Below the pieces are notes generated by a model. It saw only the letters and a program-made list of their open reading frames with translations, had not been told where the DNA came from and searched no databases. 64,000 bases of DNA, taken from NCBI RefSeq assembly GCF_902497555.1, contig NZ_CABVGP010000003.1:372001-436000 (forward strand), read 5' to 3'. Origin of the DNA: Amycolatopsis camponoti. Its GTDB lineage: Bacteria; Actinomycetota; Actinomycetes; Mycobacteriales; Pseudonocardiaceae. Made by a program: the position numbers and the translations under genes. This document shows positions 33,097 to 45,825 of the stretch, in pieces. The number at the start of each line of letters is the position of its first letter. The first letter of the stretch is position 1.

Positions 33097-34603
33097 GCTC
33101 CGATTCTCGCGGCTGCGTCCCGGGGGCCGTCCGCCCGGGCAGGAACAGCACCGCGAGCAGCGCGCCGGCCACGGCGAGCCCGGCGCAGACCCACAGCGTC
33201 GCCGCCATGCCGTCGGTGAACGCGAGCCGCGCGGAGTCGGCGAGCGCGGACCGGTGCAGCTTCCCCGCGACGGCGACCGCGCCCGACGCGCTGCCGCGCA
33301 CCGCGTCGGCGACCGGCGCGGGCAGGCCGTCGACGGCGACGCCCGCGCGGTAGACGCCGTTGAGCACCGTGCCCAACACCGCGACGCCGATCGTGCCGCC
33401 GACCTGACGCAGCACCTGGATCAGCGCCGAGCCGGCGCCCGAGCGGCCCTCGGTGAGCGCGCCCATCGCCATCGTCATCAGCGGCGGCAGCGTGCACCCC
33501 GTACCGAAGCCGATGACGAGCTCCCAGCCGACGGTGCCGCCGTAGCCGTCCGACGGCGACGTCGTCGAACCCCAGGCCATCCCGGCCGCGAGCAGCGAGA
33601 ACCCGGCCGTCACGACCACGCGGACGCCGACCGCGGCGACCAGCTTCTCGGCGATCTTCGCCGACACCAGCATCCCGCCGATCAGCGGCAGCAGCCGCAC
33701 GCCGGTCTCCAGCGCGTCGGCCCCCTGCACCGCCTGGAACAGCTGGGGCAGCACGAACAGCAGGCCCATGAGCGCGAACGACGCCATCGTCGCGAGCACC
33801 GCGCCCCAGACGAACCGCGGCTCGCGCAGCAGCCCGAGATCGGTCAACGGCGCCGCCGTCCGCGTCTGCAACCGGCAGAACACCGCGAGCACCGCCGCGC
33901 CGAGAGCGAGCAGGCCGTACGTCGCCGGGTCGGCCCAGCCGTGCTCGCCGGCGTAGACGAAGCCGTAGGTCAGCGCGACCAGCCCGGCCGCCGAGAGCGC
34001 GATGCCCGTGAAGTCGATCGCACCCCGGCCGGACCCGGGGGTGAGCGGTACCAGGAACAGCACTGCCACCAGGCCGACCACGGTCAGCGGCACGTTGATC
34101 AGGAACACCGAGCCCCACGCGAAGTGGTCGAGCAGCCAGCCGCCGAGCAGTGGGCCGAGCGGGATGCCGACGAACGTCGCCAGCACCCACGTCGTCAGCG
34201 CCTTCGCCCGCTCCTCCGGCGGGAACAGGACGTTCAGCAGCGAGAGCGAGAGCGGGATGAGGAACGCGGCGCCGACGCCGAGCACGACGCGGGCGGCGAT
34301 CAGCTGGCCGGGCGAGCCGGCGTAGGCACACCCCAGCGAGGCCAGCCCGAACAGCGCGAGCGCGCCGAGCAGCAGCTTCTTCGGGCCGAACCGGTCGCCC
34401 AGCAGGCCCGCCGGCAGCAGCAGCGCGGCCAGCGCCAGCGTGTAGGCGTTGCCGAACCACTGCAGCTGCGTGGTCGTGGCGCCGAGGTCGACGGCGAGCG
34501 TCGGCACGGCGACGTTCAGCACGGTCAGGTCGAGTCCGACGGTCAGCAGGCTCACCGCGAGCGCGCCGAGCGCCCACCACCTGCGTGGATAGGGCTGAGT
34601 CAC
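33077..34603 (-). CDS. MFS drug efflux pump, DHA2 (14-helix) family
   Basis: 508 aa with about 14 membrane helices. The loop motif GDRFGPKKLLLG, the motif C region LGVGAAFLIPLSLSLL and the opening WWALGALAVSLLTVGLD are typical of EmrB/QacA pumps. I prefer the GTG at 34603, which has GGGGG at 5-nt spacing and begins VTQPYPRRWW. An ATG 4 codons earlier (34615) lies inside the operator palindrome and has no ribosome site. The pump and its TetR form an autoregulated operon. The drug is unknown. Confidence 0.9.
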   Translation of the reverse strand: MTQPYPRRWWALGALAVSLLTVGLDLTVLNVAVPTLAVDLGATTTQLQWFGNAYTLALAALLLPAGLLGDRFGPKKLLLGALALFGLASLGCAYAGSPGQLIAARVVLGVGAAFLIPLSLSLLNVLFPPEERAKALTTWVLATFVGIPLGPLLGGWLLDHFAWGSVFLINVPLTVVGLVAVLFLVPLTPGSGRGAIDFTGIALSAAGLVALTYGFVYAGEHGWADPATYGLLALGAAVLAVFCRLQTRTAAPLTDLGLLREPRFVWGAVLATMASFALMGLLFVLPQLFQAVQGADALETGVRLLPLIGGMLVSAKIAEKLVAAVGVRVVVTAGFSLLAAGMAWGSTTSPSDGYGGTVGWELVIGFGTGCTLPPLMTMAMGALTEGRSGAGSALIQVLRQVGGTIGVAVLGTVLNGVYRAGVAVDGLPAPVADAVRGSASGAVAVAGKLHRSALADSARLAFTDGMAATLWVCAGLAVAGALLAVLFLPGRTAPGTQPRESEHDVVAI

Positions 34604-34612
34604 AGGGACCCC

Positions 34613-34635
34613 CATTTGGTAGTCGCTACCAAATG
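34613..34635. promoter_or_regulatory. Perfect palindromic operator of the TetR-MFS operon
   Basis: CATTTGGTAG-TCG-CTACCAAATG has 10-bp perfect arms. On the minus strand a TACTAT -10 candidate (34636-34641) abuts it, so the predicted start of transcription (about 34629) lies within the palindrome. A repressor bound here would block the pump operon. Confidence 0.8.
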
Positions 34636-34724
34636 ATAGTAGCTCTCATAATCTTGGGCCGCCAGCACCTCGGTGACGGGAAATAAGTTGCACGCGCGTA
34701 CCACCTTGGGTTCTCATCGAGGGC

Positions 34725-35927
34725 GTGCCTCTGCAGCCCTACCGCCGGGTGCTCTCCGTCCCCCGCGTCCCCTCGACGATGGCCCTGATGTTCCTGGCCC
34801 GGCTGCCGATGACCATGAACGGCGTGCTGATGACGCTGTACATCGTCACCGGACTCGGCCGCGGCTACGGCGCCGCCGGGCTGGTCGGCGCCGGCGTCAC
34901 CCTCGGCATGGCGCTCGGCGCGCCTCTGCTGGGCCGCTGCTTCGACCGCTACGGCCTGCGCCCGGTCGTCGCCGTCTGCGGGATCGGCACGACGGTGTTC
35001 TGGATCGCCGCGCCGCACCTGCCCTACGCGGCGCTCGCCGCCGTCGCGATCCCGGGCGGGATGCTCTCGGTGCCGGCGGGCTCGCTCGCGCGTCAGGTCC
35101 TGGCCACGCTCGTCCCGGCCGCGGAGCGCCGTGCGGCGTATTCGCTCGACACGATCTCGATCGAAGCGACGTTCATGATCGGTCCGGCGATAGGCATCGC
35201 GGCGATCACCACGCTCTCCCCGACCTTCACGCTCACCGCGCTCGGCGTGCTCTTCGGCGGCACGGCCTTCCTGATCTGGCTGGTCGACCCGCCCATCCGC
35301 GAAAGCATGGAGCCCGGCGCGTCCACCACCCGGCCGCCGCTGCGGAGCTGGCTCACCGGCCGGCTCGTGGCGACGCTGCTGATCGCCGCCGGTGCGCTGT
35401 TCGTGCTCGTCGGCACCGAGCTGGCGACGCTGGCGGCCCTGCGCGCGAACGGCGACATCGGCGTGACCGGGCTGGTGATCGCGGTGATGTGCGCGGCGTC
35501 GATCATCGGCGGCATCGTCCACGGCGCGGTCAAGAAGTCGCTGCCGCAGGGGCTGCTGATGCTGCTGCTCGCGCTGCTGGTGGTGCCGGTCGGGCTCGCG
35601 GACCAGCCGTGGTGGCTGCTGATGCTGGTGCTGATCCCGACGAACCTGGTCTGCGCGCCGACGCTCGCGGCCACCACCGAGACGGTCAGCCGGATCGCCC
35701 CGCCGCAGGTCCGCGGCGAGGCGATGGGGCTGCAGGACGCGTCGACGCGCCTCGGCCTGGCGCTGGGCAGCCCGGTGGTCGGCTTCGCGATCGACCACTC
35801 GAGCCCGGCGTGGGGCTTCGCCGCGGCGGGCCTGGGCGGCCTGGTCATCGCGGCGGCCGGCCTGCTGCACCGCCGCACACCGGAACCGGCCGTGGAGCCG
35901 GTCCCGGCGCTGGCCGAAAGTCAGTAG
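34725..35927 (+). CDS. MFS transporter, paralog of the 5128-6378 gene
   Basis: 400 aa with about 12 membrane helices. Loop 2-3 motif GRCFDRYGLRPVVAV and the pattern LARLPMTMNG...AAGLVGAG match the other MFS gene of the window. It diverges from the TetR-MFS operon, with 121 bp between the two starts. The GTG follows TCTCAT by 7 nt, a poor -10. Its stop is followed at once by the second palindromic repeat. Confidence 0.8.
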   Translation: MPLQPYRRVLSVPRVPSTMALMFLARLPMTMNGVLMTLYIVTGLGRGYGAAGLVGAGVTLGMALGAPLLGRCFDRYGLRPVVAVCGIGTTVFWIAAPHLPYAALAAVAIPGGMLSVPAGSLARQVLATLVPAAERRAAYSLDTISIEATFMIGPAIGIAAITTLSPTFTLTALGVLFGGTAFLIWLVDPPIRESMEPGASTTRPPLRSWLTGRLVATLLIAAGALFVLVGTELATLAALRANGDIGVTGLVIAVMCAASIIGGIVHGAVKKSLPQGLLMLLLALLVVPVGLADQPWWLLMLVLIPTNLVCAPTLAATTETVSRIAPPQVRGEAMGLQDASTRLGLALGSPVVGFAIDHSSPAWGFAAAGLGGLVIAAAGLLHRRTPEPAVEPVPALAESQ

Positions 35928-35940
35928 GTCTGCCGCGGCG

Positions 35941-35985
35941 GTCGTGAGTGAGAAACAGTGTTCTAACCCTGTTTCTCACTCACGA
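35941..35985. repeat. Palindromic repeat, copy 2 (reverse orientation)
   Basis: This is the reverse complement of 15965-16010, including the asymmetric centre (TGTTCTAACC), over 45 positions; only the final base differs. It again lies between convergent genes, 14 bp after the MFS stop and 3 bp before the lipoprotein stop. Confidence 0.85.
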
Positions 35986-35988
35986 GCG

Positions 35989-36372
35989 TCAGCCGCCGCA
36001 GGCCACGCGGAGGGCGTCGAGCTTCTTGACGTTGCGCTGCACCCACTGCGCGACGACGCCGGCGTCTTCGATGCGTTCCTTCTGGACCTCGACGTACGAC
36101 CCGGCCATGCCCAGCAGCGCGTTCTTGACGTCCTGGTCCTGGACGTTCCCCGCCAGCTCCCGCAGCCGCTTCTCCTTGTCCGCGGCGCGGGCCTTGAGCT
36201 TGTCCGGGTCGACCAGCGGGTTCAGGTCCGCGAGCCCGAGCGCCTCGGTGCACGCGCCCACCTTGTCCACGGTCTTCGACCCCTGGTCGACCGCGTTGCC
36301 GACCTGGTCGCACCCGCTCACCAGCAGTGCGATCCCGGCCAGCAGCGCGGCCGTCGTTCCACCCCTCGTCAT
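35989..36372 (-). CDS. Small lipoprotein
   Basis: 127 aa. A signal sequence ends in the lipobox LVSGC, so the protein is anchored outside the membrane. The mature part is helical and charged, with a second Cys pair (GACTE and RVACGG) that may form a disulfide. TACCTT (36379-36384) ends 6 nt before the ATG, giving a leaderless start in the 16-bp gap after rtcB. No family was recognised. Confidence 0.78.
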   Translation of the reverse strand: MTRGGTTAALLAGIALLVSGCDQVGNAVDQGSKTVDKVGACTEALGLADLNPLVDPDKLKARAADKEKRLRELAGNVQDQDVKNALLGMAGSYVEVQKERIEDAGVVAQWVQRNVKKLDALRVACGG

Positions 36373-36388
36373 CGCGCCAAGGTACCGC

Positions 36389-37579
36389 TCAACCCTTGAC
36401 GCAGACCACCTGCTTGAGGTGCGCCACGACCTCGACCAGGTCCGTCTGCGCGCGGATCACCGAATCGATGTCCTTGTACGCCGCCGGGATCTCGTCGACG
36501 ACGCCCGAGTCCTTGCGGCACTCGACGCCGGCCGTCTGCGCCGCGAGGTCGTCGGCGGTGAACAGCTTCTTGGCCTTGGTGCGCGACATCCGGCGGCCGG
36601 CACCGTGCGACGCCGACTGGAACGACGAGTCGTTCCCGAGGCCGCGGACGATGTACGAACCGGTCCCCATGCTGCCCGGGATGATCCCGAGGTCACCCGA
36701 TCCGGCGCGGATCGCGCCCTTGCGGGTGACGAGCAGCTCGACACCGTCGTACGTCTCCTCGGAGACGTAGTTGTGGTGGCAGGAGATCGCGTCGTCGAAC
36801 GTCGTGCCGGGCACGACCTCCGCCAGCGCCAGCTTCACGAGCGCGACCATCGTGGCGCGGTTGCGCGCCGCGTAGTCCTGCGCCCAGAAGAGGTCGCGCC
36901 GGTAGGCCGCCATCTCCGGCGTGCCGGCGACGAACACCGCGAGGTCCCGGTCCGGCAGGTCGGCGTTGTGCGGCAGCTTGCGCGCGACGGCCATGTGCCG
37001 CTCCGCGAGCTCCTTGCCGATGTTGCGCGAACCCGAGTGCAGCATCAGCCAGACCCGGCCCTCGTCCGCACCGCCCTCTTCGAGGCAGACCTCGATGAAG
37101 TGGTTCCCGCCGCCGAGGCTCCCGATCTGGCGCGCGGCCCGGTCGTGCAGCTCCTGGACGCCGGTGTGCAGCTCGCCGAAGCCCTTCCAGAACGTGTCCC
37201 AGCCGCCGACGCCGTGCACCTTCGCGGGGTTCACGGGCGTCTTGTGCAGCCCGAAACCCACGGGCACGGCGCTTTCGATGCGGCGGCGCAACTTCCCGAG
37301 GTCGTCGGGCAGGTCGCTCGCGGACAGCGACGTCCGGACGGCGCTCATGCCGCACCCGATGTCCACCCCGACCGCGGCGGGCGAGACGGCGTCACGCATG
37401 GCGATGACGCTGCCGACGGTGGCGCCCTTGCCGTAGTGCACGTCGGGCATCACGGCGAGACCGTGCACCCACGGCAGGTTGGCGACGTTCCGCAGCTGCC
37501 GCATGGCCTGCTCTTCGACCGACGCGGGGTCCGCCCACATCCGGATCGGGACGCGGGCGCCTTCGACAGCGGTGTACAT
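36389..37579 (-). CDS. rtcB: RtcB-type RNA ligase
   Basis: 396 aa. The RtcB landmarks are HYGKGATVGS, VDIGCGM (metal Cys), GGGNHFIEV, HSGSRNIG and the guanylylated His in SHGAGRRMSR. It joins 2',3'-cyclic phosphate or 3'-phosphate ends to 5'-OH ends using GTP and Mn2+. A GGGGAGG site precedes the ATG. No rtcA, rtcR, archease or toxin gene is adjacent, so its trigger is not shown here. Confidence 0.93.
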   Translation of the reverse strand: MYTAVEGARVPIRMWADPASVEEQAMRQLRNVANLPWVHGLAVMPDVHYGKGATVGSVIAMRDAVSPAAVGVDIGCGMSAVRTSLSASDLPDDLGKLRRRIESAVPVGFGLHKTPVNPAKVHGVGGWDTFWKGFGELHTGVQELHDRAARQIGSLGGGNHFIEVCLEEGGADEGRVWLMLHSGSRNIGKELAERHMAVARKLPHNADLPDRDLAVFVAGTPEMAAYRRDLFWAQDYAARNRATMVALVKLALAEVVPGTTFDDAISCHHNYVSEETYDGVELLVTRKGAIRAGSGDLGIIPGSMGTGSYIVRGLGNDSSFQSASHGAGRRMSRTKAKKLFTADDLAAQTAGVECRKDSGVVDEIPAAYKDIDSVIRAQTDLVEVVAHLKQVVCVKG

Positions 37580-37600
37580 GATTTCCTCCCCTGGAAATGT

Positions 37601-37636
37601 TTTCGCGGTGCCCAGGATCCCCCGGACACCGCGAAA
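37601..37636 (-). terminator. Terminator after asd
   Basis: 10-bp perfect arms TTTCGCGGTG/CACCGCGAAA around a 16-nt loop, 31 bp past the asd stop and just before the rtcB ribosome site. Confidence 0.75.
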
Positions 37637-37667
37637 CGGCCAAGCGAGTTTCAGTCGTCCACTGTGG

Positions 37668-39970
<2,303 letters not shown>

Positions 39971-40200
39971 GCCCGAACCTCCTAGACGGGCCGGGTCTGC
40001 TCCCTGGTGGGCACCGAGGAGCCCCCGCGTCCCATATTTGAACTGGAGCCTACCGGGGCACCGGCGGCCCGCCACCCTCTTGACGTGGGGCGGGTGCTGC
40101 GGGCGGGTGGTGCGGAAGTAAATCTTCCGTAACACCAACGGAATGCGCGAAGCCCTTCCTCCCGAGTGATGCAGCGCACTCGATGAGTACCGTGGCGATC
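39971..40200. promoter_or_regulatory. Divergent intergenic region lysC / nitroreductase
   Basis: 230 bp. On the right, TACCGT (40188-40193) is the -10 of the nitroreductase gene. On the left, an AT-rich patch around 40034-40043 on the minus strand may hold the lysC promoter, giving a leader of about 60 nt. No terminator-type hairpin was found here, and I see no riboswitch. Confidence 0.4.
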
Positions 40201-40791
40201 ATGCGGAAACCAGCTGTGACGAGCGTCCCGATCGCGTCGGTGCTGGCCGAGCGGTGGAGCCCGCGGGCCCTGGACGCGTCTGCTGTGGTTTCCCCGGAGC
40301 AGGTCAGGGCGTTGCTGGAGGCGGCCCGCTGGGCGCCGTCGTTCGGCAACACCCAGCCCGCGCGCTACCTGGTGGGCGTGCGCGGGACGCCGACGTTCGA
40401 CGCGATCCTGGCGACGCTGAACTCGGGCAACCGCGGGTGGGCGCACCGGGCGAGCCTGCTGCTGATCGGCGTGATGGTGACGACGAACGAGAAGGGCGCG
40501 GTGCCGTACGCGGAGTACGGGCTGGGGCTGGCTTCGGAGAACCTCGTCCTGCAGGCGGTGGAGCTGGGTCTGGTGGCGCACCAGATGGCGGGGTTTTCGG
40601 CGGACGCGGTGCGGTCGTCGTTCAGCCTTCCGGAGGACGCGGTGCCGAAGGTGGCGATCGCGGTGGGGTCACCGGCGCCGGCGGAGGTGCTCGAGGAGGA
40701 CTGGCGGGTCGAGCGGGAACGGGCGGAGCGGCAGCGGCTACCCCTGGAGGAGTTCGCGTTCACCGGCCAGTGGGGCACGCCCGCCCTTTAG
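40201..40791 (+). CDS. Nitroreductase-family FMN protein
   Basis: 196 aa. RWSPRALD near the N-terminus, ARWAPSFGNTQPARYLVG and YGLGLASENLVLQAVELGL are the FMN-binding pattern of the nitroreductase family, which reduces nitro groups, quinones or flavin. An ATG at 40183 is possible, but TACCGT ends 7 nt before the ATG at 40201, so I prefer the shorter, leaderless form. Its end overlaps the convergent gene by 4 bp. Confidence 0.85.
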   Translation: MRKPAVTSVPIASVLAERWSPRALDASAVVSPEQVRALLEAARWAPSFGNTQPARYLVGVRGTPTFDAILATLNSGNRGWAHRASLLLIGVMVTTNEKGAVPYAEYGLGLASENLVLQAVELGLVAHQMAGFSADAVRSSFSLPEDAVPKVAIAVGSPAPAEVLEEDWRVERERAERQRLPLEEFAFTGQWGTPAL

Positions 40792-41492
40792 CCCGGCAGC
40801 ACGACGGCCCGGTCACGCAGGCGGTCCCAGGCGTTGACCGGCACGGTGGTGAAGACGTCATCCACGGCGGAGAACCCGCCGGCGGCCGTCCGGATCTCGA
40901 CGATCCCCGCCGCGGTGGCCGGGTCGAGGCCGCAAACCGAGGCGATCACGGCCGCCGGCGCGTTGTTGAGGTCGACCAGGCCACCGTCGTCGTAGTTCCG
41001 CGGCAGGTCGGGGCGGCCGATCCCGAGGTCCCGCGCGATGAGCGGGTCACTCGCGACCAGCTTTCGCGCTTCGGTGCGACGTTCCCGCGCCGCGAGCGCG
41101 GCGGCGAGGGCCGGGTCCGGGCCGTCGAGGCGCTCACCGGGGACGTGGCGCAGGATCTCCCGGCGCAACTTGGCCTGCTGGACGCAGGCGACCGCGACCA
41201 CGGCGAGCCCGAGGACCACCGCGACCGAGGTGAGCACGTTGCCCGCGGTGCCGACCGTCTTGCCCGCGGCATCCTTGGGCGAAAGGGACATCAGCGTGGA
41301 CATGACCGCGGCGGCCGCCCCGAAGACCACGGCGCGCGCGTAGAGCGACTTCCGGCCGAGCCGCACGGCGGCGTGCACGAACGGCACCCACGCGAAGAGC
41401 CCCACCGTGGCGATCGTGACGACGAAGTACCAGCGGCTTCCGACGCGGGCGACCGCACTCGGCGACGTCACGACAGGCTGTGAAACGGACAT
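40788..41492 (-). CDS. Membrane protein with C-terminal helix-hairpin-helix domain
   Basis: 234 aa. About three membrane helices fill the first ~105 residues, followed by a charged helical stretch and a ComEA-like HhH motif (LNNAPAAVIASVCGLDPATA). GGAAGGGG sits 8 nt before ATG 41492, which beats the GTG 3 codons earlier. HhH domains usually touch DNA or proteins; facing the cytoplasm after the third helix is likely. The role is unknown. Confidence 0.75.
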   Translation of the reverse strand: MSVSQPVVTSPSAVARVGSRWYFVVTIATVGLFAWVPFVHAAVRLGRKSLYARAVVFGAAAAVMSTLMSLSPKDAAGKTVGTAGNVLTSVAVVLGLAVVAVACVQQAKLRREILRHVPGERLDGPDPALAAALAARERRTEARKLVASDPLIARDLGIGRPDLPRNYDDGGLVDLNNAPAAVIASVCGLDPATAAGIVEIRTAAGGFSAVDDVFTTVPVNAWDRLRDRAVVLPG

Positions 41493-41575
41493 GATCAGCA
41501 CCCCTTCCGGCGTGCTGATGTCGCCCGGCGGCGACAGTGCGTTACGAGGGTCCGCCGATCGTGATCACCGCGAAA

Positions 41576-41956
41576 TCAGGAAGCTCCGCCCACCCGGCGG
41601 ATGACCTTGGCGAGGATCCCCGACACCACGAGCCAGAAGATGGCCGCGATGCCGTAGTTGACCAGGACCCGCAGCTTTCCGTCACTGGGCGTGAACAGGT
41701 CGCTGAAGCCCAGCGCCAGGCTGTCGGCCCAGGACTTCACGAACGAGACGATGCCGTTGTCCGGGTTGGCCGAGCCGACCGTGAAGATCACGTGGATCAC
41801 CAGCAGCGCGGCGAAGATCAATCCCACCCAGCGGACGATCGACGCCACCAGCGAGGCGACCTTGCCGCCGGTGCCGCGCCAGTCGACCGGGGCCCGGCGG
41901 GAGACCTTCGTCTCCTCGTCCGACGACGCTGCCGACGACTCTGCGTGCTCACCCAT
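41576..41956 (-). CDS. Small membrane protein with two helices
   Basis: 126 aa. An acidic N-terminus is followed by helices at ~37-60 and ~97-120 (WVGLIFAALLVIHVIFTVG and YGIAAIFWLVVSGILAKVI). The ATG at 41956 is chosen because the frame further upstream is shadow over the leuA leader. GAAACT 6 nt upstream is a weak -10. No family was recognised. Confidence 0.65.
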   Translation of the reverse strand: MGEHAESSAASSDEETKVSRRAPVDWRGTGGKVASLVASIVRWVGLIFAALLVIHVIFTVGSANPDNGIVSFVKSWADSLALGFSDLFTPSDGKLRVLVNYGIAAIFWLVVSGILAKVIRRVGGAS

Positions 41957-42048
41957 GCCCGCAGTTTCGCACGGCGACCGGCCAATTGCTACCCACAGGT
42001 AACCCCGAACGGGCATGGCCCGGCTTCCCTCACCCGGCGTTCCGTGGT

Positions 42049-43935
<1,887 letters not shown>

Positions 43936-44015
43936 ACCTGTGGGCCGCCTGTCGGGTTCCTGTGAGTACCCCTTGATCAGGAGTTTTCCGGGACCGGCAG
44001 GCGGTTAATGGAAGT

Positions 44016-44567
44016 GTGGACGGAACGACGGCGGGCCTGCTGGTGCTGTTCGTCGTCTCGCTGGTGCCCCTGCTGCCCACCGAGGTGACGCTCCTCGGCA
44101 TGGGCGTCGCGGCGGCGCAGGGCGGGACGTCGCTGGCCCTGGTGATCGCCGTCGCCTCGGCCGGGTGCCTGGTTTCCGACCAGGCGCTCTACGCCCTCGG
44201 CCGGTTCGGTGGCCGGGCGGCGCTGGACCGGCTGAGCCGGCGGCGGAAGATCGCCGCCGGCATCGGCTGGCTCGACGGACGCCTGCAGCGCCACCCGAGG
44301 CCGGTGCTGGTGATCGCCCGCTGGCTCCCGTCGGGCGGGACGGTCGGTGCCCTGCTCGCCGGATCGCTCCGGTGGCCGGTCGCGGAGTTCTTCACCGCGT
44401 CGGCCGTCGGCGTCACGCTCTGGACGTCGTACGTGGCCTTCCTCGGTTACGCGGGCGGCCGGATCATCACCGAACCCGGGATCAGCATGCTGCTCTCCCT
44501 CGGCGTCGCCCTGATCCTGGGTTCGGTGATCACCTACGGCGCGAAGCGGTCGGCTAAAGCGATTTGA
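44016..44567 (+). CDS. DedA/VTT-family membrane protein, short form
   Basis: 183 aa. Helices surround the re-entrant motifs PLLPTEVTLLGMG and ARWLPSGGTVGALLAG, the latter corresponding to the DedA R-X-P-G-R region but without the second Arg. DedA proteins are linked to lipid flipping and membrane homeostasis. The GTG follows GTTAAT by 6 nt. The end overlaps the convergent peroxiredoxin gene by 14 bp. Confidence 0.78.
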   Translation: MDGTTAGLLVLFVVSLVPLLPTEVTLLGMGVAAAQGGTSLALVIAVASAGCLVSDQALYALGRFGGRAALDRLSRRRKIAAGIGWLDGRLQRHPRPVLVIARWLPSGGTVGALLAGSLRWPVAEFFTASAVGVTLWTSYVAFLGYAGGRIITEPGISMLLSLGVALILGSVITYGAKRSAKAI

Positions 44568-45159
44568 GGATCTCCGCCGGCTCGGTCCGCGTGACGAAGT
44601 CCGGGTGGACGTCGACGAACCGCAGTGCCCGGTCCTGATCCACCACGACGACCGCCGGGTGGACCAGCTCCCACGTGCCGTTGAACTGCTCAAGGTCCGT
44701 GCCGAGCGTCTGCATGGCTTCGCGCACGGGCGCGGAAACCGGGTAGCTCAGCCCGAGTCCGCGGGCGACGGTGCTGCCGACGTCCGACAGCACCGGGAAC
44801 TCGAGGTCCGCGAAGGGCCCGTCCGGCTTCTGGGGGCTGATCGCGGCGAGGGTCACGTTCCTCGCTGTCAGCTCGGGCAGGAGTTCCTGCTGGTAGGTGC
44901 GCAGGGTCAGGTTGCAGTACGGGCACCACTGGCCGCGGTAGAAGACGAGCACCGCCGGCCCGTCGGCGACGAGGTGGCTCAGGCTCACCAGCGTGCCGTC
45001 GGCCCCGGGCAGCGTGAAGTCTTCGATCTTGTCGCCCGCCTCGGCGAACTTCGTCCCGGTCGCCCGGCGCCGGTCCGCTTCGAGGACCTCGAAGATCTCC
45101 GGCGGCAGCGCGCCGCGGGCCTTCGCGTTGACGTCGGTCAGGGCGTCGTTGAGCGTCAT
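44554..45159 (-). CDS. Peroxiredoxin-like AhpC/TSA family protein
   Basis: 201 aa. The thioredoxin fold carries FYRGQWCPYCNLTLRTYQ with a CPYC motif and a preceding helical N-terminus typical of the peroxiredoxin-like subgroup found in actinobacteria. It is probably a thiol peroxidase or reductase in the cytosol. A GGGGGAT ribosome site precedes the ATG. It is divergent from a TetR gene, with two matching operator sites between them. Confidence 0.88.
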   Translation of the reverse strand: MTLNDALTDVNAKARGALPPEIFEVLEADRRRATGTKFAEAGDKIEDFTLPGADGTLVSLSHLVADGPAVLVFYRGQWCPYCNLTLRTYQQELLPELTARNVTLAAISPQKPDGPFADLEFPVLSDVGSTVARGLGLSYPVSAPVREAMQTLGTDLEQFNGTWELVHPAVVVVDQDRALRFVDVHPDFVTRTEPAEILKSL

Positions 45160-45177
45160 GGATCCCCCTGGTTCAGT

Positions 45178-45220
45178 TGTACTGATCGGTACAGTGGACC
45201 GAACTGTACTATTCGGTACA
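45178..45220. promoter_or_regulatory. Two TGTAC-N6-GTACA operators between peroxiredoxin and tetR
   Basis: Site 1 is at 45178-45193 and site 2 at 45205-45220, 27 bp apart start to start. Site 2 contains the TACTAT -10 (45207-45212) and the A of the tetR ATG, so binding would shut off tetR itself; site 1 lies 19 bp before the peroxiredoxin start. Confidence 0.8.
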
Positions 45221-45825
45221 TGGATGCGCAAGCGGCCGCCACGACCCCGCGCGGCAAGCGGACGCGGGACGCGATCGTCGACGCCGCGGCCCAGCTGATG
45301 TACGTCGACGGCGTCGCGGGCACGAGCGTCGACAAGGTGCTCGCCGCCAGCGGGGCCGGGAAATCGCAGATGTACCACTACTTCAAGAACAAGGAACAGC
45401 TGGTCGGGGCCGTGATCGACCGGTACCTCGAGCAGATCCTCGGCAATCAGCCGGCGATCTTCACGCTGTCCTCCTGGGCCGATCTTGAGACGTGGACCGA
45501 GCAGCTGCTGGACGTCCACCGCCGCGCCGGCGCGCCGATCGCGTGCCCACTGGGCAACCTCGCCGGGGAAGTCGGGGACAACCCGAAGCTGGCGCCGCTG
45601 GTCGACCAGGCCTACCGGACGTGGGAGTCCCACCTGGAGCGCGGACTGAAGACGTTGCAGGAGAAGGGAGAGCTGGCTCCCGACGCCGATCCGGCGCGGC
45701 TGGCGCAGGCGGCGATGACGTCCGTCCAAGGTGGACTGCTGCTGGCCCACATCCGGCACGACCTCACCGCGCTGGAGGACGCGCTGGGCATCGCGCTCGC
45801 CCACCTGCGCGGCTTCAGGCGGTGA
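45220..45825 (+). CDS. TetR-family repressor, divergent from the peroxiredoxin gene
   Basis: 201 aa. The HTH segment AAQLMYVDGVAGTSVDKVLAASGAGKSQMYHYFKNKEQL (recognition part GKSQMYHYFKNKEQL) is clear. A Cys in the ligand domain (APIACPLGN) resembles the NemR/TetR_C_16-like branch in which thiols sense electrophiles. The ATG is 7 nt after TACTAT, leaderless. It most likely controls itself and the peroxiredoxin gene. Its end overlaps the lysR gene by 11 bp. Confidence 0.9.
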   Translation: MDAQAAATTPRGKRTRDAIVDAAAQLMYVDGVAGTSVDKVLAASGAGKSQMYHYFKNKEQLVGAVIDRYLEQILGNQPAIFTLSSWADLETWTEQLLDVHRRAGAPIACPLGNLAGEVGDNPKLAPLVDQAYRTWESHLERGLKTLQEKGELAPDADPARLAQAAMTSVQGGLLLAHIRHDLTALEDALGIALAHLRGFRR

